A stretch of 46,577 nucleotides of DNA from Paenibacillus dauci (GCF_000971985.1 NZ_LAQQ01000021.1:1-46577), one strand, 5' to 3'; positions 1 through 10,856 are shown, counted from the stretch's first letter. Notes: generated by a model not told the origin, from the letters alone. Program-made: numbers and translations.

Positions 1-109
1 TGCTGTTCTCTATATTTTGAAGAACCGAAGTTCTTCACTCACTCGTTGTTCAGTTTTCAAAGATCAAAGTCTTTTTCTTTACCGCTGTATCTCTCGCAGC
101 AACTCTTAT
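1..109 (-). other. leader of an rRNA operon reading off the left edge
   Basis: Read on the minus strand, this segment holds CTTTGAAAACTGAACAACG, a motif typical of the processing leader upstream of 16S rRNA in Bacillus and Paenibacillus. It is followed by a hairpin with a UUCG tetraloop (stem arms at 30-36 and 19-25). The 16S gene itself would begin beyond position 1 and is not in the window. The call rests on the motif plus the three strong promoters just upstream. Confidence 0.7.
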
Positions 110-138
110 ATCATATCATGTTCGTTTTCATTTAGCAA
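110..138 (-). promoter_or_regulatory. rrn promoter closest to the 16S gene
   Basis: On the minus strand there is a -35 TTGCTA (133-138), a 17-base spacer and a -10 TATGAT (110-115). It is the innermost of three tandem sigma-A-type promoters pointing to the left edge. Confidence 0.6.
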
Positions 139-234
139 GCACTTTTTTAAGAAGTTTTTCTTAATGTGTAACTTGCTGATGTGACTCTCATGATACTTTA
201 TCTTTCATTGTCACTCGTTCGTGACAACTTTTAT

Positions 235-263
235 AATATATCATGTGAGTTTATTTTCGTCAA
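235..263 (-). promoter_or_regulatory. rrn promoter, middle of three
   Basis: Minus-strand -35 TTGACG (258-263), 17-base spacer, -10 TATATT (235-240). A 7-bp inverted repeat (TTGTCAC/GTGACAA, 208-227) begins almost at the predicted start site, so the transcript would open with a small hairpin. Confidence 0.7.
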
Positions 264-342
264 CACTTTTTTTGAAATAATTTTGTTGGCTCTTATTTCT
301 ATGAGTATTGACTGTTAGCCATTAAAATAATGACCGTTGCTT

Positions 343-372
343 AATATATCATGGTTTTTTTATAGAAGTCAA
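343..372 (-). promoter_or_regulatory. rrn promoter, distal of three
   Basis: Minus-strand -35 TTGACT (367-372), 18-base spacer, -10 TATATT (343-348). Like the middle promoter it carries CATGATATATT at the -10, suggesting duplication of promoter units. Confidence 0.65.
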
Positions 373-375
373 CTA

Positions 376-892
376 GGTATTCAATATTTCTGTTTTTTTA
401 GATTTGGTGGTCGATTTAACATGGTTTGCCTGCTTCATACTTTCTTACTCTTTGTATCATAACAGAGCATTTATACACTCTATCGATCAAACTAAATCGC
501 TGATGGATGTTTGAGTACGATAAAGGATGCTGCATTGCTTTCTTACAATATATGATGCTAAAGAGGAACAAAAACAGAGTTCTTCTTTCTGTATTTCGCC
601 ACTCACTCATGTGTTCGCATCATTTACACACAGCGCAGGCTGCGGATCTCTTTCATAGGAAGATATTTGGTAATCTACCGACCTACTTTTTGACTCGGTG
701 ATGCTTGATCAAGTAGCTTTATTTCCTTTTCACTCCAATTAGCTCTACTACTCCTATAATTATCACTGACAAGTCCAGCAAATGACTGAAATGAATCAAT
801 CCATTGAGGTTATGGGCAACTTCGGTAGTCTGGACTAGCTAATACAGTATCCCGTAGCTAATAATAGACAGACTCTATTAGCCCTATATCAT
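376..892. other. gene-poor stretch between rrn promoters and recR
   Basis: No ORF here has a convincing ribosome binding site or family resemblance. Open frames of about 64 codons exist on both strands but overlap each other and have low-complexity, Cys/Phe-rich translations, as expected by chance. The only coding-like signal is the short degenerate fragment at 678-810. In B. subtilis this position holds yaaL and bofA; neither is recognisable here. Confidence 0.5.
678..810 (-). pseudogene. possible decayed gene fragment, Myb/SANT-like
   Basis: About 44 open minus-strand codons translate to a plausible protein segment containing SFAGLVSDNYRSSRANWSEK. It has a tryptophan-acidic-helix pattern (NWSEKEIKLLD) that recalls Myb/SANT-like DNA-binding modules. 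The frame is closed by in-frame stops on both sides, and reading through the stop at 675-677 continues with protein-like sequence for a further stretch. There is no start codon or ribosome binding site. This is inference from residue pattern only and could be chance. Confidence 0.25.
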
Positions 893-943
893 AAAAAAAG
901 GCATCCGTTTCCCATTTATGGGTGAACAGATGCCTTTTTTCGA
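893..943 (-). terminator. terminator of the dnaX-yaaK-recR unit
   Basis: A stem pairs GGCATCTGTTcaCCC with GGGaaACGGATGCC (minus-strand reading) around a short AT loop and is followed by a run of T. It sits about 30 bases past the recR stop. The stem is flanked by A and T runs, so it could also work on the plus strand. Confidence 0.8.
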
Positions 944-969
944 AAGACTTCATAGGTATATAAAAAAGA

Positions 970-1566
970 TTATAGTTCTCTGCGCCCTTCCAGTGCTTTG
1001 GACAGTGTAACCTCATCTGCATATTCCAGATCCCCGCCGACTGGCAGTCCATGAGCAATACGGGTTACTTTGAGATTAAACGGCTTCACCAGACGCGAAA
1101 TATACATCGCTGTTGCTTCGCCTTCAATATTCGGATTGGTTGCCAAAATTAGCTCCTGTACCCGTTCATCACTCAGACGATTCAGCAGTTCTTTGAGTTT
1201 AATCTCGTCAGGCCCTATACCCTCAATCGGTGAAATAGCGCCATGCAGTACATGGTAGTAGCCATCAAATTCACGGGTACGCTCCATTGCGACCAGATCC
1301 TTGGGTTCCTGTACCACGCAAATCACAGAAGCATCTCTCGTTTTGTCCTGACAGATCCGGCATGGATCTGCATCGGTAATATTGCCACATACGGAACAAT
1401 AGTGAAGATTCCGCTTCACATTGACCAGTGCTTTGGCAAAATCGATCACGTCATCCTCTTTCATACGAAGAACGTGAAAGGCAAGCCGACCGGCTGTCTT
1501 CGGCCCTACTCCCGGCAAGTGCGTAAAAGCATCTATCAATTTAGCAATCGGTTCGGGATAATACAA
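970..1566 (-). CDS. recR: recombination mediator RecR
   Basis: RecR works with RecO, and in Firmicutes with RecF, to load RecA onto SSB-coated single-stranded DNA during gap repair. The 198-residue product has the family's usual length. It contains the N-terminal helix-hairpin-helix region ([15 protein letters not shown], residues about 18-32), a four-cysteine zinc finger (CSVC...CRIC, about 57-72), a Toprim domain, and the C-terminal Walker-like region ([14 protein letters not shown]). The order dnaX-yaaK-recR is conserved across Firmicutes. The gene starts about 50 bases after the yaaK stop with no terminator between, so they are probably one transcript ending at the hairpin at 893-943. Confidence 0.97.
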   Translation of the reverse strand: MYYPEPIAKLIDAFTHLPGVGPKTAGRLAFHVLRMKEDDVIDFAKALVNVKRNLHYCSVCGNITDADPCRICQDKTRDASVICVVQEPKDLVAMERTREFDGYYHVLHGAISPIEGIGPDEIKLKELLNRLSDERVQELILATNPNIEGEATAMYISRLVKPFNLKVTRIAHGLPVGGDLEYADEVTLSKALEGRREL

Positions 1567-1617
1567 TACAGCGATCTCCTTTGAGACCGGTCATTTGGCT
1601 AATGCCGATCTGTTATT

Positions 1618-1929
1618 TTAGAACAGGCCAGGAATCTTCATTCCGCCTGTGAATTTACCCATATCCTGGTTTGCCAGCTCTTCTGCTTTGCTCATTGCAT
1701 CGTTAACTGCTGTCAGTACCAGATCCTGCAGCATTTCTACATCATCCGGATCTACAGCTTCTGGCTTGATGTTAATAGATATAATTTTTTTGTGTCCGTT
1801 GACTTCAACAGAGACTACACCGCCACCAGCAGTACCCGATACGGTTTTGGAGCCCAGTTCTTCCTGTGCTTTCAGCATTTGCTCCTGCATTTTCTTCACT
1901 TGCTTCATCATTTGATTCATGTTACCCAT
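1618..1929 (-). CDS. yaaK: YbaB/EbfC nucleoid-associated protein
   Basis: This small DNA-binding protein of the YbaB/EbfC family forms a dimer with a tweezer-like shape and coats nucleoid DNA. It is nearly always found between dnaX and recR, as here. The translation opens with [18 protein letters not shown], a Met/Lys/Gln-rich helix typical of the family. Start choice: an ATG three codons further upstream (1936-1938) directly abuts the AGAGGAG ribosome binding site, leaving no spacing. The ATG at 1927-1929 has 9 bases of spacing and gives a 103-residue protein beginning at the same place as homologues. An annotation starting at 1938 would add MIG. Confidence 0.92.
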   Translation of the reverse strand: MGNMNQMMKQVKKMQEQMLKAQEELGSKTVSGTAGGGVVSVEVNGHKKIISINIKPEAVDPDDVEMLQDLVLTAVNDAMSKAEELANQDMGKFTGGMKIPGLF

Positions 1930-1969
1930 TCCAATCATCTCCTCTAATAAAGTATAAGTGTATCTATCA

Positions 1970-3700
1970 TTATTCCTTGATTACAACAAGTTCCTCGCCA
2001 AACAGCTGAATAGCTTCATCCACTAGAGCATCACTATTGGCTGCTTCCTCATGTTCAAGCTTGAGTTCTTCACCAGGCTGCTCGCTTGTTCCTTCAATAG
2101 CGTCCATCCAGTCTTTTTGCATCATCGTTACGAGACGATAAGAACCGCCCAGTATTTCATTTAATACTGATTCGATAACCTGCTTGTTGGCAGACTTCTC
2201 GATCGTCTCCCGGTGCATATCATGTTTGAAGGCTACCAAAACAGCATCTTCGTGGAAGGATACAGGGTCACAGTTTACAAACCAGGCATGGATGGTAACC
2301 TTAACTTCCTTGACACGCTGCAGCACTTTGCTCCACGAACCGGAGATTTTGGCAAAGTCCTCATGATTACGGTTGGAGACATAATGTGGCATTTGCGATG
2401 GAATCTTGGCAGCAGCAGATATTCTCGGAGCCGGTGCCCGTCTGCCAGTATTGCTGGAAGCAGCTTCTCCTCCAGTAGAGATACCCGATTTGAGCGCTTG
2501 ATCCAGCTTTTGCTCCAAGGCTGCCAACTGCTGCTTGAGCTGCCGAATCTCGCCGGCATCTGCCGAGCCCCCACTAGTGGTGACTACTCCAGCTGAATTC
2601 TCAGAAGCATTACCACCCGGTATACTACTCAGCTTGAGCAGCGCCACTTCAAACAGCATCTGTGGCTGCGTAGCATATTTCATCTCCGTCTGATAGTGAT
2701 TCAGCGTATCGATCATGGCAAACAGCTGTTCTTTGGTAAAAGCAGCCGCTGTCTCCCGGAAATTTTCAGGGTTCAGCATGCGTTCTGTCAGGTCACCAGC
2801 CTGCGGAATCATCTTGATCATCAGCACATCACGGAAATAGTATAGCAGATTCTCCATGCATTTCTCTGCGCTTTTGCCTTCCTGCATAAATGATTCTACC
2901 ATATGCAGTACCTTGCCTACATCATTCTGCAATAATGCCGAAGCTAATTCGGCAAACTGCTCCGAGGCAATGCCGCCGGTCATCTGGAGTACCTGCGGAT
3001 AGGTGATCTTGCCTTCAGTAAACGAAGACACCTGATCCAGTATACTCAGTGCATCCCGCATTCCTCCATCGGACAGTCGAGCGATATACTCCAGGGCATC
3101 CCGCTCCGACTCCAGACCTTCCTGCTCGGAGATCAGCTGCAGACGTTCGGTCTGCTCTTGCAACGATACCCGGCGGAAGTCAAACCGCTGACAGCGTGAA
3201 ATAATCGTCGCTGGTAGACGATGAGGCTCTGTTGTTGCCAATATAAATACCACATGGCCTGGCGGTTCTTCCAGTGTCTTGAGCAGCGCATTGAACGCTT
3301 CCGTCGTCAGCATGTGGACTTCATCTATAATATATACTTTGCGCCGGACTTCGGTAGGCGCATACTTTACCTTTTCTCTAAGATCCCGTATTTCTTCTAC
3401 ACCCCGGTTGGAGGCAGCGTCAATCTCCAGTACGTCCATAATATTGCCTGAAGTGATCCGTTTACAGGTCTCACATTCATTACAAGGCTCAATAGCCGGG
3501 CCTTTTTCGCAGTTGATTGCTTTGGCCAGTATTTTGGCGGCAGATGTCTTGCCCGTACCTCTGGGACCATTAAACAGATAGGCATGTGAAATACGCTCTT
3601 CCCGAATGGCATTCTGCAGTGTCTGAATGATATGCTGCTGTCCTACCATGTCCTGAAACGACTGCGGCCGCCAAGCACGATAAAGTGCGATATGTTCCAC
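1970..3700 (-). CDS. dnaX: DNA polymerase III subunit tau (gamma/tau)
   Basis: DnaX is the clamp-loader ATPase that opens the sliding clamp and ties the core polymerases to the helicase. From the chosen start the product is 576 residues. It has a Walker A motif (GPRGTGKTS, near residue 45), a four-cysteine zinc module (CEKG...CNECETC), a DExH box (DEVHML), the SRC sensor/arginine-finger motif, a poorly conserved linker, and a C-terminal polymerase/helicase-binding region. Start choice: the frame is open 14 codons further upstream, but family members begin at (V/M)[15 protein letters not shown] at 3698-3700 has GAGGG upstream at normal spacing, so GTG is preferred. The SRP RNA gene lies upstream, as in B. 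subtilis. Confidence 0.96.
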   Translation of the reverse strand: MEHIALYRAWRPQSFQDMVGQQHIIQTLQNAIREERISHAYLFNGPRGTGKTSAAKILAKAINCEKGPAIEPCNECETCKRITSGNIMDVLEIDAASNRGVEEIRDLREKVKYAPTEVRRKVYIIDEVHMLTTEAFNALLKTLEEPPGHVVFILATTEPHRLPATIISRCQRFDFRRVSLQEQTERLQLISEQEGLESERDALEYIARLSDGGMRDALSILDQVSSFTEGKITYPQVLQMTGGIASEQFAELASALLQNDVGKVLHMVESFMQEGKSAEKCMENLLYYFRDVLMIKMIPQAGDLTERMLNPENFRETAAAFTKEQLFAMIDTLNHYQTEMKYATQPQMLFEVALLKLSSIPGGNASENSAGVVTTSGGSADAGEIRQLKQQLAALEQKLDQALKSGISTGGEAASSNTGRRAPAPRISAAAKIPSQMPHYVSNRNHEDFAKISGSWSKVLQRVKEVKVTIHAWFVNCDPVSFHEDAVLVAFKHDMHRETIEKSANKQVIESVLNEILGGSYRLVTMMQKDWMDAIEGTSEQPGEELKLEHEEAANSDALVDEAIQLFGEELVVIKE

Positions 3701-3802
3701 TTGCTTACCCTCTTTCTTGTATATGGCTACCTTTGACTTCACTACTTGTCAAAGATGATCTGGCATAAAAATAATGTTATAAAACAAAAGAACTTACCTT
3801 TA

Positions 3803-3829
3803 ATTATACTATAAATCAGCATCAAGCAA
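3803..3829 (-). promoter_or_regulatory. candidate dnaX promoter
   Basis: The minus strand shows a -10 TATAAT (3803-3808) about 100 bases before dnaX, with TTGCTT (3824-3829) as the best -35 at a short 15-base spacer. The perfect -10 is good evidence; the -35 is weak. Confidence 0.4.
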
Positions 3830-3852
3830 AACCTGCACACCCTAATTTCACA

Positions 3853-3888
3853 AACAAAAAACACCTGTTGCAGTACGCAAAAGGTGTT
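3853..3888 (-). terminator. terminator of the SRP RNA gene
   Basis: The minus strand has AACACCTTTTGCG pairing with GCAACAGGTGTT, followed by a T run at 3853-3860. It lies about 20 bases beyond the mature SRP RNA 3' end and separates that transcript from dnaX. Confidence 0.85.
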
Positions 3889-3906
3889 ATGAATAGCTTA
3901 GTTATA

Positions 3907-4180
3907 TACCGTGCACCTGTCTTCGATAATTGCGATCCAAGCGGTTCTTCTGAGCGACAGCTCAGGGTAGGCACTCCCTCGGCACAAGAACGAAACTGCT
4001 TATGGCTGCTTCCTTCCGGACCTGACCAGGTTCACAGGTGTTCCTTGCGAAGGACCCATCCGTCAACACTGCGCTCAGATACCTGCCTTACATCGACAAT
4101 ACCTAGGACAGGAATTCAATCTCGCTATAGCGGATTGCGAGTTATAGGGCACCGCTACCTCCCCATCTAGCACGGCATTA
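3907..4180 (-). ncRNA. ffs: signal recognition particle RNA, large bacterial type
   Basis: This is the RNA core of the signal recognition particle that delivers membrane proteins to the translocon with Ffh and FtsY. On the minus strand it starts with GCCGTGCTAG...GGGGAGGTAGCGGTGCCCT. It carries the invariant domain IV loop motif GTCAGGTCCGGAAGGAAGC and ends with GGTGCACGGTA. All three landmarks match the roughly 270-nt B. subtilis scRNA, which includes the Alu domain. Its place directly upstream of dnaX is the conserved Firmicute arrangement. Ends are estimated to within a few bases from that similarity. Confidence 0.95.
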
Positions 4181-4184
4181 AGTA

Positions 4185-4213
4185 ATTATACCTGACACAC
4201 GTAGACAATGCAA
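4185..4213 (-). promoter_or_regulatory. SRP RNA promoter
   Basis: Minus-strand -35 TTGCAT (4208-4213), 17-base spacer, -10 TATAAT (4185-4190). This places transcription start at about the 5' end of the SRP RNA. The promoter sits in the 60 bases after the rho stop codon; no terminator was seen between rho and it. Confidence 0.8.
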
Positions 4214-4239
4214 CTATCCATTAGATATGTTTTGCCAGG

Positions 4240-5601
4240 TCAATTGGTTGTCGCGGAAGCCGTAGTAGAACGGGTCGTACGTCTGCCTGTACTGCCAGAG
4301 CCAGTGCTGGAAGATGTAGATGGTTTCTTGGTACCGGAACTGCCGTTTTTGCTATCTTCCCGGGTATCAAATGTAGCAAGGAACTCCTGATTGGTCTTAG
4401 AATTGCGCAGCTTTTTGAGGAAACCTTCTACAAAGTCCTGGCTGTCGTTCATATTTTTACGGATATGCCAGATCGTATCCAGTTCTTCCTTGGCAAGCAA
4501 ATCTTCTTCACGGCGCGTACCGGAACGACGAATATCGATTGCCGGGAAAATACGACGCTCGGACAGTTTGCGATCCAGATGCAGTTCCATGTTACCGGTA
4601 CCTTTGAATTCTTCGTAGATAATATCATCCATACGGGAACCGGTGTCGATCAGTGCCGTAGCCAGAATCGTCAGACTGCCGCCTTCCTCCACATTACGCG
4701 CAGAACCGAAAAAGCGCTTTGGACGATGGAATGCTGCCGGATCGATACCGCCACTGAGTGTACGACCAGATGGTGGAATAACCAGATTGTATGCACGTGC
4801 CAGACGAGTGATACTGTCCATCAGGATAACAACATCCTTTTTGTGCTCTACAAGACGCAGTGCACGTTCTAGTACCAGTTCCGCTACTTTGATATGATTC
4901 TCGGGCAGTTCGTCAAATGTGGAAGCAATAACTTCACCTTTGACAGAACGCTGCATATCCGTAACTTCCTCCGGACGCTCATCAATAAGCAGCACAAAAA
5001 GCTCAATCTCCGGGTTGTTCGTTGAGATGCTGTTCGCGATTTCTTTGAGCAGGAGTGTTTTACCGGCTTTGGGAGGTGCTACGATCAGACCACGCTGTCC
5101 CAGTCCGACTGGAGCCAGTACATCCATGATCCGTGTAGAGAGTTTGTTGGGAGCTGTCTCAAGAACCAGCTTCTTTTGTGGGTAAAGAGGAGTCAGCGCA
5201 GGGAAATGAAGACGTTCTGCTGCCTGTTCCGGACTAACACCATTGACGGCGTTTACCTGAAGAAGTCCGAAATAACGTTCGTTTTCTTTGGGAGCACGGC
5301 ATTTACCGGATACGAGATCACCGGTACGCAGATCGAATTTGCGAATCTGTGAAGCCGAAATATAAATATCTTCTGCACTTGGCAAATAGTTAATCGGCCG
5401 CAGGAATCCATATCCTTCTGGCAGTATTTCAAGTACGCCCTGCATGAACATCAGTCCACTGCGTTCAGCCTGCGCACGTAGAATTGCAAAGATCAATTCC
5501 TTTTTTTTGAGCTGTCCATAATACGGAATCTGGTATTGCTTGGCCAGTTTGTATAAGTCGGTCAGCTTCATTTCTTCCAAATCGGAAATTTGTAAATCCA
5601 T
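4240..5601 (-). CDS. rho: transcription termination factor Rho
   Basis: Rho is the hexameric RNA-dependent ATPase that ends transcription at unstructured C-rich RNA. The 453-residue product has an N-terminal helical domain ([19 protein letters not shown]), an RNA-binding cold-shock-like domain ([14 protein letters not shown]), and an ATPase core with the P-loop [13 protein letters not shown] and the Q/R-loop regions ([20 protein letters not shown]). The last 30 or so residues are a Ser/Thr/Gly-rich tail ([18 protein letters not shown]) not typical of the compact family C-terminus. Ribosome binding site AGGTGG precedes the ATG at good spacing. Unlike B. subtilis, rpmE does not follow; the SRP RNA gene does. 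Confidence 0.97.
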   Translation of the reverse strand: MDLQISDLEEMKLTDLYKLAKQYQIPYYGQLKKKELIFAILRAQAERSGLMFMQGVLEILPEGYGFLRPINYLPSAEDIYISASQIRKFDLRTGDLVSGKCRAPKENERYFGLLQVNAVNGVSPEQAAERLHFPALTPLYPQKKLVLETAPNKLSTRIMDVLAPVGLGQRGLIVAPPKAGKTLLLKEIANSISTNNPEIELFVLLIDERPEEVTDMQRSVKGEVIASTFDELPENHIKVAELVLERALRLVEHKKDVVILMDSITRLARAYNLVIPPSGRTLSGGIDPAAFHRPKRFFGSARNVEEGGSLTILATALIDTGSRMDDIIYEEFKGTGNMELHLDRKLSERRIFPAIDIRRSGTRREEDLLAKEELDTIWHIRKNMNDSQDFVEGFLKKLRNSKTNQEFLATFDTREDSKNGSSGTKKPSTSSSTGSGSTGRRTTRSTTASATTN

Positions 5602-5733
5602 ACAATAACCACCTATTCAATTTTATAGAGAGTGTTGAGACAACCGATAGAATAATGTTGGGAATAATCAGAAGATTGAATTATACGGAGTGGATACTTC
5701 CAAATTCATTCATAGGATAGCATTACCCATTTT

Positions 5734-5789
5734 GGGAGGAGATATTCAAGAGGTATGTATTTTGGGAAATACAAGTGAATTCTCCTCCC
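5734..5789. repeat. long inverted repeat between murA and rho
   Basis: Perfect 9-bp arms GGGAGGAGA (5734-5742) and TCTCCTCCC (5781-5789) enclose further complementarity (ATTCA/TTGAAT and GTATTT/AAATAC), giving a long nested stem. There is no T run on either side, so this is not a classic intrinsic terminator. It lies 20 bases after the murA stop and about 130 bases before the rho start, on the rho leader side. Confidence 0.7.
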
Positions 5790-5808
5790 TGTAAGAGGGA
5801 CAATCAAA

Positions 5809-7083
5809 TTAAAGAGTACGCGTTTCCAGCGTCTCTCTCCATACATTGGCACCCAGGTTACGCAGGTTATCTACAATGTGGTCATAACCACGATCGATAA
5901 ACTCTACACCGGATACTTCGGTTACGCCTTCGCCAACAGTCAGACCGGCAATCACCAGCGCTGCACCTGCACGCAGATCCATCGCCTTGACTTTGGCTGC
6001 ATTCAGTTCGCCGCCTTCAATAATAGCCGAACGGCCTTCCACCTTGATCTTGGCACCCATACGCGCCAGCTCTGGCACATGCTTGAACCGGCTGCTGTAG
6101 ACGAAGTCACTTAATACACTAACTCCCTGCGCCTGTGTCAGCAGACTGGTCATCGGAGATTGAAGATCCGTAGCAAAACCTGGATACGTAAGAGCCTTGA
6201 CATCTACGTGGTTGTAGGAAGCCTTGCCGAGAACACGGATACCCTCATCTAGTTCGTCGACATGTACACCCATTTCCAGCAGTTTGGCTGTTACTGCTTC
6301 CAGATGCTTGGGAATAACATTGTCAATCAGAACATCACCGCGCGTTGCCGCTGCAGCGATCATATACGTACCTGCCTGAATACGGTCAGGAATAATGGAA
6401 TGTCGACAACCATGCATTTCGGAAACGCCCTCAATACGGATCGTCTCTGTACCTGCGCCCTTGATACTTGCGCCCATGGCATTCAGTAATGTTGCTACAT
6501 CTATAATCTCAGGCTCTTTCGCCGCGTTTTCGATAATTGTATGGCCTTTGGCTCTTGCTGCCGCCAGCATAATGTTAATGGTCGCACCCACACTGGCTAC
6601 GTCCAGATAGATTTTGGCTCCACGGAGCTCTTTGGCATATAAATGAATCGAACCATGTTCGTTGGTAACCGTTGCACCAAGTGCTTCAAAGCCTTTGATA
6701 TGCTGATCGATAGGTCTTGGTTCAAAGTTGCAGCCGCCCGGCAAGCCGATCGTTGCTTCTCCAAAACGTCCAAGTAATGCACCCATCATATAATAGGATG
6801 CCCGCAGCTTTTTGACAGGTCCGTTGGGCATTGGAATAGATCTGACACTGCTTGGATCAATACGCATCTGGTTCTCTAGCTCATGCCAGCTTACGCTCGC
6901 ACCCAGATTCTCGAGAATTTCCGCATAAACTGCCACATCGCTCAGAAGGGGCAAGTTATCCAGCACGACTTCTGACTCGGCGAGCAATGCCGCAGGAATA
7001 AGCGCAATGGCACTGTTTTTTGCACCACTGATGGTGATAGTTCCCTGCAGCGGACGTCCGCCACTGATCATCAATTTTTCCAT
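5809..7083 (-). CDS. murA: UDP-N-acetylglucosamine 1-carboxyvinyltransferase
   Basis: MurA transfers enolpyruvate from PEP to UDP-GlcNAc, the first committed step of peptidoglycan synthesis and the target of fosfomycin. The product is 424 residues from the chosen ATG. Lys22 (SGAKNSA) and the catalytic Cys118 ([11 protein letters not shown]) are present, so it should be fosfomycin-sensitive by that criterion. The upstream extension of 28 codons in the same frame (to 7167) lacks family resemblance, whereas MEKLMISGG is the normal start; AGGGGG lies about 12 bases upstream. The neighbourhood (fba before, rho after) corresponds to the murAB/murZ paralogue of B. subtilis rather than murAA, so a second copy elsewhere is likely. 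Confidence 0.95.
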   Translation of the reverse strand: MEKLMISGGRPLQGTITISGAKNSAIALIPAALLAESEVVLDNLPLLSDVAVYAEILENLGASVSWHELENQMRIDPSSVRSIPMPNGPVKKLRASYYMMGALLGRFGEATIGLPGGCNFEPRPIDQHIKGFEALGATVTNEHGSIHLYAKELRGAKIYLDVASVGATINIMLAAARAKGHTIIENAAKEPEIIDVATLLNAMGASIKGAGTETIRIEGVSEMHGCRHSIIPDRIQAGTYMIAAAATRGDVLIDNVIPKHLEAVTAKLLEMGVHVDELDEGIRVLGKASYNHVDVKALTYPGFATDLQSPMTSLLTQAQGVSVLSDFVYSSRFKHVPELARMGAKIKVEGRSAIIEGGELNAAKVKAMDLRAGAALVIAGLTVGEGVTEVSGVEFIDRGYDHIVDNLRNLGANVWRETLETRTL

Positions 7084-7151
7084 AAAGCTTAGTATCCCCC
7101 TACGTGTTTTGCAGCCGATAAAACGACACGTGCTGTTGATTTTTTGGCGGT

Positions 7152-7183
7152 TAAAATGGAAAGACACCGGCTCAGCGGTGTGC
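7152..7183 (-). terminator. weak terminator after fba
   Basis: Minus-strand stem ACACCG-CTGAGC-CGGTGT (arms 7164-7169 and 7176-7181) is followed by CTTTCCATTTT. The T tract is interrupted, so read-through into murA is possible. Confidence 0.45.
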
Positions 7184-7293
7184 TCTCCATAACAACCTAT
7201 TTAATTAGACCTTCTCCAGCTGGAAAAGTTCCGGTTCATTCTGTTTTAACTTCTGCATACTGTAATATACACTACGCCTATTCAAAAAGCCAA

Positions 7294-8148
7294 TTACGCT
7301 TTGTTGCTTGTACCAAACTCGCGGATTTTACCGATAACGGTTTGTTTGATTGCATCGCGACCTGGAACGATGAAAGTACGTGGATCGTAAGCTTCTGGTT
7401 TGTCAGCCAGTACTTTGCGAACCGCTTTTGCAAATTCGATCTGGTTCTCGGTATTCACGTTGATTTTGGAAGTACCCAGGGAGATCGCTTTGTCGATATC
7501 GTGTTTAGGGATACCAGTACCACCGTGCAGTACGAGTGGCAGTTTAACCGCGTCACGAATTTCTTCCATTTCTTTGAAGCCCAGGTTAGGCTCACCATGG
7601 TAAGGACCGTGTACGGAACCCAGTGCTGGTGCCAGTGTATCGATACCTGTTTCTTTAACGATGCGTGTGCACTCTTCCAGGTCAGCGTACATGATACCGC
7701 CGATAACGTCGTCTTCCTGTCCGCCTACAGTACCAACTTCAGCTTCTACGGAAACGCCTTTAGCGTGTGCATATTCAACTACTTTTTTCGTCATTTCGAT
7801 GTTCTCATCGATTGGGTGATGGGAACCGTCGATCATAACGGAAGTAAAGCCAGCATCAATCGCTTCTTTACATTTGTCAAAGCTAGAACCGTGGTCCAGG
7901 TGAATGGCTACTGGAACTGTAATTTTCATATCGTGAAGCAGACCTTCTACCATTTTGACAACAGTAGTGAATCCGCCCATGTGACGTGCTGCACCTTCGG
8001 ATACACCCAGGATTACTGGTGATTTTTCTTCTTCCGCTGCACCCAGAATCGCTTGTGTCCACTCCAGGTTATTGATGTTGTATTGACCAACTGCGTATTT
8101 ACCTTCGAGCGCTTTGTTTAACATGTCTGTCATAGATACTAATGGCAT
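7294..8148 (-). CDS. fba: class II fructose-bisphosphate aldolase
   Basis: This zinc-dependent aldolase interconverts fructose 1,6-bisphosphate with dihydroxyacetone phosphate and glyceraldehyde 3-phosphate in glycolysis and gluconeogenesis. The 284-residue product matches B. subtilis FbaA in length. Zinc-binding and catalytic segments are visible ([10 protein letters not shown], near residues 82-91; VLHGGTGIP; the GRDAIKQ tail). Start choice: the frame is open for 28 codons upstream, but [10 protein letters not shown] has a strong GAGGAGGA site 7 bases before it and fits the family. The upstream extension overlaps the promoter at 8216-8244 and is not coding. Confidence 0.96.
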   Translation of the reverse strand: MPLVSMTDMLNKALEGKYAVGQYNINNLEWTQAILGAAEEEKSPVILGVSEGAARHMGGFTTVVKMVEGLLHDMKITVPVAIHLDHGSSFDKCKEAIDAGFTSVMIDGSHHPIDENIEMTKKVVEYAHAKGVSVEAEVGTVGGQEDDVIGGIMYADLEECTRIVKETGIDTLAPALGSVHGPYHGEPNLGFKEMEEIRDAVKLPLVLHGGTGIPKHDIDKAISLGTSKINVNTENQIEFAKAVRKVLADKPEAYDPRTFIVPGRDAIKQTVIGKIREFGTSNKA

Positions 8149-8215
8149 AATGACATCCTCCTCAAAAATGTTGGGTATGTCCCAGAATGTGTAAGCCGCT
8201 ACTGCATACGTGCCT

Positions 8216-8244
8216 ATTATAACATAACCCACTTCAAATACTAA
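8216..8244 (-). promoter_or_regulatory. fba promoter
   Basis: Minus-strand -35 TTAGTA (8239-8244), 17-base spacer, -10 TATAAT (8216-8221) with a TG one base upstream (TGTTATAAT, extended -10). Predicted start is about 60 bases before the fba ATG. A small hairpin upstream (8252-8276, ATGTGCG/CGCATAT) may end the spo0F transcript. Confidence 0.65.
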
Positions 8245-8314
8245 ACAAGCAATTTGAAAAGAGATATGCGCCTTCGCACATTCAAATCAAATGGTTTGCA
8301 GCCATAATACAGGC

Positions 8315-8695
8315 TTATTGATCCACACTTGTGCCGCGAAGACACTGGTCAACTGCCTTACGCATATCGTCAATATCGAATGGCTTGGTAAAATGTCCAA
8401 TCGCTCCCAGATCCTTGGCTTTCTGGATAATATCCAGCTCGCCGTAGGCAGTCATCATAATGACATGAATCTGCGGATGTGTAGACTTGATATGACGAAG
8501 AATCTCCAGCCCATCCATACCAGGTATTTTCATATCCAGCAGTACGAGGTCGGGAACCTCCTGTTCTACCACTTCCAGCGCCGCCTTGCCATTGGCTGCC
8601 TGGAACATCTGATAGCCCTCATTACTGAATAATTCAACTAGCAATATCCGAATTCCATTTTGATCATCGACAATTAATATTTTTTTCTGTTCCAT
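8315..8695 (-). CDS. spo0F: sporulation phosphorelay response regulator Spo0F
   Basis: Spo0F is a single-domain response regulator that takes phosphate from the sporulation kinases and passes it to Spo0B, which feeds Spo0A. The 126-residue product is a bare receiver domain with no output domain. It has the acidic pocket Asp10-Asp11, the phosphoacceptor Asp54 ([10 protein letters not shown]), the conserved Thr/Lys switch residues (MMTAYGE; FTKPFD) and normal length. Position next to fba and pyrG is the conserved Firmicute location, which distinguishes it from other stand-alone receivers such as CheY. It implies an endospore-former with a phosphorelay. Confidence 0.95.
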   Translation of the reverse strand: MEQKKILIVDDQNGIRILLVELFSNEGYQMFQAANGKAALEVVEQEVPDLVLLDMKIPGMDGLEILRHIKSTHPQIHVIMMTAYGELDIIQKAKDLGAIGHFTKPFDIDDMRKAVDQCLRGTSVDQ

Positions 8696-8778
8696 GTGTC
8701 ACCTTTCCCTTCGTCTGTGCTGATCGGTTCTCCTGTTGGTACATTGATCCACTATTCAGAACGATGACGAGCTACAAT

Positions 8779-8808
8779 GATTCTGTTTGGATTGAAATGT
8801 AAATCCTT
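8779..8808 (-). promoter_or_regulatory. sigma-H-type promoter of spo0F
   Basis: The minus strand reads TAAGGATTT (8800-8808), a 14-base spacer, then ACAGAATCA. This is close to the sigma-H consensus RnAGGAwWW-N14-RnnGAATww. Predicted start is about 75 bases before spo0F. B. subtilis spo0F also has a sigma-H promoter, which supports the call. Confidence 0.6.
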
Positions 8809-8839
8809 ACTTTGAATAACATAATATACACTTTCGCTT

Positions 8840-8872
8840 TTTTTCGCGTAAATCCTGCATCATTGCGAAAAA
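8840..8872. repeat. inverted repeat in the spo0F upstream region
   Basis: Perfect 8-bp arms TTTTTCGC (8840-8847) and GCGAAAAA (8865-8872) are separated by 17 bases. They lie between the putative Spo0A box and the sigma-H promoter. This could be an operator or a hairpin in a longer upstream transcript. Confidence 0.5.
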
Positions 8873-8884
8873 GACAGTGCATAC

Positions 8885-8893
8885 TACGACAAA
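8885..8893 (-). promoter_or_regulatory. candidate Spo0A box upstream of spo0F
   Basis: The minus strand has TTTGTCGTA, one mismatch from the Spo0A box TTTGTCGAA, about 80 bases upstream of the sigma-H -35. Position and identity suggest Spo0A feedback; a single 9-mer can occur by chance. Confidence 0.35.
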
Positions 8894-8995
8894 ATATGCC
8901 TGATATGCATTTACCGAAGCTTCTTAATGACTAAGTATGAAAAGGATATATGTCAACAGCCTGTTTACCGTATATCTATTCATGCAGTTTCATTA

Positions 8996-9039
8996 TACAA
9001 AAAAACCACCTGCATCTTCTTCAAGATACAGGTGGTTGC
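8996..9039 (-). terminator. pyrG terminator
   Basis: Minus-strand AACCACCTGTATCTT pairs with AAGATGCAGGTGGTT across a four-base loop and is followed by seven T. It is a strong intrinsic terminator about 50 bases past the pyrG stop. Confidence 0.9.
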
Positions 9040-9087
9040 CAAAAATAAAAATTAAACGTATAATCTTAAACCCGACGCTCTTATGTC

Positions 9088-10704
<1,617 letters not shown>

Positions 10705-10856
10705 TTATTATCCAGACATTCAAATCAGCATCTCACCACAATAAACCCTACTTGGTTCTCATAACAACCAGCAGAACCCATACAAAACCATCTACCAGCT
10801 TATCGATCCATCGTAATATTTTATCGCAATCAGGATGCTCAGGGGGGAGATATATC

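Noticed and set aside
416..701. Two overlapping 64-codon ORFs on opposite strands near the rrn promoters
   Set aside because: Neither has a ribosome binding site, both have unlikely compositions, and they overlap each other.
7144..8022. 292-codon plus-strand ORF opposite fba
   Set aside because: It is a shadow of fba, with a Cys/Phe-rich translation and no ribosome binding site.
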